Assembly (NCBI GenBank): GCA_030618315.1
Contig: JAUXDO010000022.1
Coordinates: 1 to 14,496, forward strand
DNA: 14,496 nucleotides
Source: Candidatus Peregrinibacteria bacterium
GTDB taxonomy: Bacteria > Patescibacteriota > Gracilibacteria > UM-FILTER-43-11
Reading direction: 5' to 3'
Position 1 is the stretch's first letter. Every line of letters starts with the position of its first letter. Positions 12,427 through 14,496 of the stretch are shown here, piece by piece. The translations under genes and the position numbers were made by a program. The notes beneath the pieces were generated by a model that saw only the letters and a program-made list of their open reading frames with translations, was not told where the DNA came from and ran no database searches.

Positions 12427-14496
12427 TCAGAATTGTTTAATTATCCACGATAAGAAGGTTAGTGGTGTAGTTCCTTCTTTTAGCTTTCTATCTACTTTGG
12501 CATACCAGTTTTCAACTGCTGCGAATCTGTCACTTGTGGTTGCCAGGTTTTCAAATGAGGCGTTTTGGACTTTGTCGGAAAGTGCGTAGTAGTAAGTCGG
12601 GCTGTAAAGGAATACTGCCGGAGCCTCCTGACTGATAATTGACTGAATGTCACTAAGAGTCTGCTTGCGCTTGTCTCCTTCACTTTCGTAGCGTGCTTTT
12701 TCGAGCAAGCTATCAACCACAAAATTTTTGAATTGGGAAAGATTGAATCCGCCTTCCTTTGCCTGACTGCTGTGCCAGTAAGGATAAGCGTCGAGATTAT
12801 ACCCTAAGTTCTGACCAAAAATCAACAGGTCATATTCTCGTTTATTTAGTCTGCTCTGGAATTCACCATTTTCAAGTATTTCAATATTAATATCAACTCC
12901 GATTTTCTTCCATTGTTCTTTGATAATTTCAGCTTCTTTACCGTATGCCTCAGGGGTTTTACTTGTAATCAGATTAAGAACAAGGGCTTCACCGTCTTTA
13001 TTTATTCTTATTGGAATATCCGGAGATGCCGCATTTTCAGCTTCCAATTCCTCTTTTTCCTTGTCAGAAAAAGTCTGCTTGGTTCCGTATGTGATTGTTA
13101 TTGCATCGATTTCCTTTTTTTCTTCATTGAAATCAATTACATATACTCGGTATATATTTCTTCCCGGTTTTAGATTGTCAAATCCTACACTTGCAACATA
13201 ACTCCATCCCGGATCGCCAGGTACGAATTTTTTAAGTTCGTAGTCATCAATAATTACCGCTTTTGTATTTTTTGGGATAGTTCCGGTTATCGTTACTCTA
13301 TCCTGAGTAGTTTGCCAGTCTTTTCCTTCATTTGGACTGTTGATATAAGTTACTTCAGATGTGTCGTTTGGGTCTTTATCGGGTTTTAGTACTGTGTCTG
13401 ATTCGTCGTCTTCTTCCTCCGTATTGGACGCCCCGCTAAGCGGGGTCCCTACGTCGTCTGCCTCCTCACATTCCCCATCACCTTCATCACATTCAACTAT
13501 TTCTTCTTCAGGCTCAGGGATTTTCCACTGGGTATCGAATAATGCGCCGTTTGCCTTTTTAACACTGAATTGGTTCATCCAGTTTTCCTGATCGATTTCA
13601 AGAAGGGGAGTGTCGATAGTTTTTCTTTGACCGATTTCTTTTATCAGACTTTCTTTATTCGTACCTAATTGTAGAGCAAGTCTAACCATACTGGCTTTCA
13701 GCTTGTCAGATTCACTATTCATAAAAATTGCTACATATTGCGGTAATTCATATCTTTCAAGTGATAATCCTTTTGAAAGTACCTTTTCAGTATTTTCTGC
13801 AGGAACATTTCTTATCCCATCAAGTTCACCGATTTTTTTCTGAAGATCTTTAAAATCGGAGAACAATTTGAGGATTATGTTGTCTATATGAGGGGGTTCA
13901 TCGTAGTAATCTTCAAATGCTTCAAGGCTTATCTCAATGTGATCGTCAAATATATTCTGTGCTACAAATGTATATCTTCCGGAACCTATCGGCATAAAAT
14001 TAAATGGAGCTGATTCCAGATATTCAATCGATTCGTTTTCCAGAATATGCTTAGGAAGAAGTCCGGTCATTGTTTTTACAAGAAAGAATGAGTCAGGCTT
14101 TTCCAGTAAGAATTGGACTGTTCTTTCATCGATTTTTACAATTTTAATACCGCTATAATCATTATAATTTTGAATGGCACCGCTGAATTCAGGATTCTTT
14201 ATTATTTCATTATATGTAAAAAGTACATCTTCTGAAGTAACCGGCTCGCCGTCATGCCATTTAACATTTTCTTTCAACACAAACGTGTATTCCTTTCCAT
14301 TTGATGAAACTTTGTAATTAGCGAGGTCTCCAACAATATCAGGAGTTTTTGGGTCGTATTTTGTTAGTCCTGAGAAGACTAATTGGGTAATATCGTGCGT
14401 TACTGTTCCCTGATTAACAAATAGGGGATTAATTACTCCAACCTTTCCTACTGCTCCCTCAATATATATTCCACCATTAACGGGCGATATTGATGA
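12427..14496 (-). CDS. Family-5 ABC-transporter substrate-binding protein with inserted Ig-like domain, N-terminus cut off
   Basis: Extracellular solute-binding protein of the oligopeptide/dipeptide type. The frame is open to the window edge; 689 residues are visible, numbered here from the edge. Family signatures are INPLFVNQGT (about 27), LVFSGLTKYDPKTPDIVGDLANY (about 40-62), YTFVLKENVKWHDGEPVTSEDVLFTYNEI (about 69-98) and MPIGSGRYTF (about 168-177). Near residue 326, where the family normally continues towards lobe II, comes an acidic linker (PEPEEEIVECDEGDGECEE) containing an in-frame GC-rich palindrome. An Ig-like beta domain follows (about 380-471; 13084-13359) from VTYINSPNEGKDW to IDAITITYG. 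The binding fold then resumes with LNLITSKTPEAYGKEAEIIKEQWKKIGVDINIEIL and YDLLIFGQNL. The signal peptide and start lie outside the window. No permease or ATPase gene is adjacent here. The stop is TGA. Confidence 0.9.
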   Translation of the reverse strand, partial: SSISPVNGGIYIEGAVGKVGVINPLFVNQGTVTHDITQLVFSGLTKYDPKTPDIVGDLANYKVSSNGKEYTFVLKENVKWHDGEPVTSEDVLFTYNEIIKNPEFSGAIQNYNDYSGIKIVKIDERTVQFLLEKPDSFFLVKTMTGLLPKHILENESIEYLESAPFNFMPIGSGRYTFVAQNIFDDHIEISLEAFEDYYDEPPHIDNIILKLFSDFKDLQKKIGELDGIRNVPAENTEKVLSKGLSLERYELPQYVAIFMNSESDKLKASMVRLALQLGTNKESLIKEIGQRKTIDTPLLEIDQENWMNQFSVKKANGALFDTQWKIPEPEEEIVECDEGDGECEEADDVGTPLSGASNTEEEDDESDTVLKPDKDPNDTSEVTYINSPNEGKDWQTTQDRVTITGTIPKNTKAVIIDDYELKKFVPGDPGWSYVASVGFDNLKPGRNIYRVYVIDFNEEKKEIDAITITYGTKQTFSDKEKEELEAENAASPDIPIRINKDGEALVLNLITSKTPEAYGKEAEIIKEQWKKIGVDINIEILENGEFQSRLNKREYDLLIFGQNLGYNLDAYPYWHSSQAKEGGFNLSQFKNFVVDSLLEKARYESEGDKRKQTLSDIQSIISQEAPAVFLYSPTYYYALSDKVQNASFENLATTSDRFAAVENWYAKVDRKLKEGTTPLTFLSWIIKQF
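13431..13445. repeat. GC-rich palindrome, copy 3, in frame inside a coding gene
   Basis: CCCCGCT-A-AGCGGGG, with 7-bp arms. On the coding (minus) strand it contributes the residues TPLSG, within VGTPLSGAS, between two strongly acidic stretches of the linker. The reading frame is kept. The hydrophobic, non-acidic peptide stands out from the surrounding D/E-rich sequence, as expected for an inserted element. Confidence 0.8.

Noticed and set aside
12913..13591. Plus-strand open frames of 76-93 residues opposite the substrate-binding gene.
   Set aside because: Ser/Phe-rich or Ser-only translations typical of the antisense of an acidic coding region; no start context or family match.

Overview
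The window looks like chromosomal DNA of a low-GC, reduced bacterium of the Patescibacteria (CPR) type. Peregrinibacteria-like lineages fit best, but no marker in the window proves the lineage. The grounds are: a PrgI-family protein with a TraC-like partner, a secreted protein with a myxobacterial-type Cys repeat, Ig-like parts and three C-terminal SLH domains, a large bitopic protein of the kind common in that group, AT-rich gaps full of short repeated words, and starts without Shine-Dalgarno sequences. TGA is used as a stop (nnrE and the transporter-binding protein) and no gene carries in-frame TGA, so the code is the standard bacterial one.

Layout. 1-651 (minus): thymidylate synthase, its C-terminus cut off by the window edge. 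794-2814 (plus): NAD(P)HX epimerase and phosphoglycerate kinase, the latter with its own promoter. 2965-4674 (plus): a single-pass membrane protein of unknown function. It converges on 4753-6613 (minus), a prgI-traC pair of a type IV secretion-like apparatus transcribed through a GC-rich, highly foldable leader. 6944-7369 (plus): an unrecognised small protein with a near-ideal promoter. 7371-10010 (minus): SLH-domain surface protein and elongation factor P. 10206-10631 (plus): a Cys-rich protein with a sigma region 4-like helix-turn-helix. 10713-10788: tRNA-Ile2(CAU), followed by a partial copy of its 3' half. 10919-11887 (plus): a lysine-rich protein with a probable NlpC/CHAP-like cysteine peptidase domain. 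11889-12335 (minus): ribosomal protein bL9. 12427-14496 (minus): a family-5 (oligopeptide-type) substrate-binding protein with an Ig-like domain inserted in it, its N-terminus cut off by the window edge.

The genes form a mosaic of housekeeping functions (dTMP synthesis, metabolite repair, glycolysis, translation) and cell-surface functions (secretion apparatus, SLH protein, binding protein, possible wall hydrolase). The non-coding layer is the most unusual part. A family of small GC-rich palindromes occurs in the copied tRNA 3' half, in a gene-end hairpin and in frame inside a protein gene. Several gaps carry their own degenerate short-word repeats. Promoters are of the sigma-70 type with a 17-base spacer, and three have the same extended -10, TGGTATAAT.
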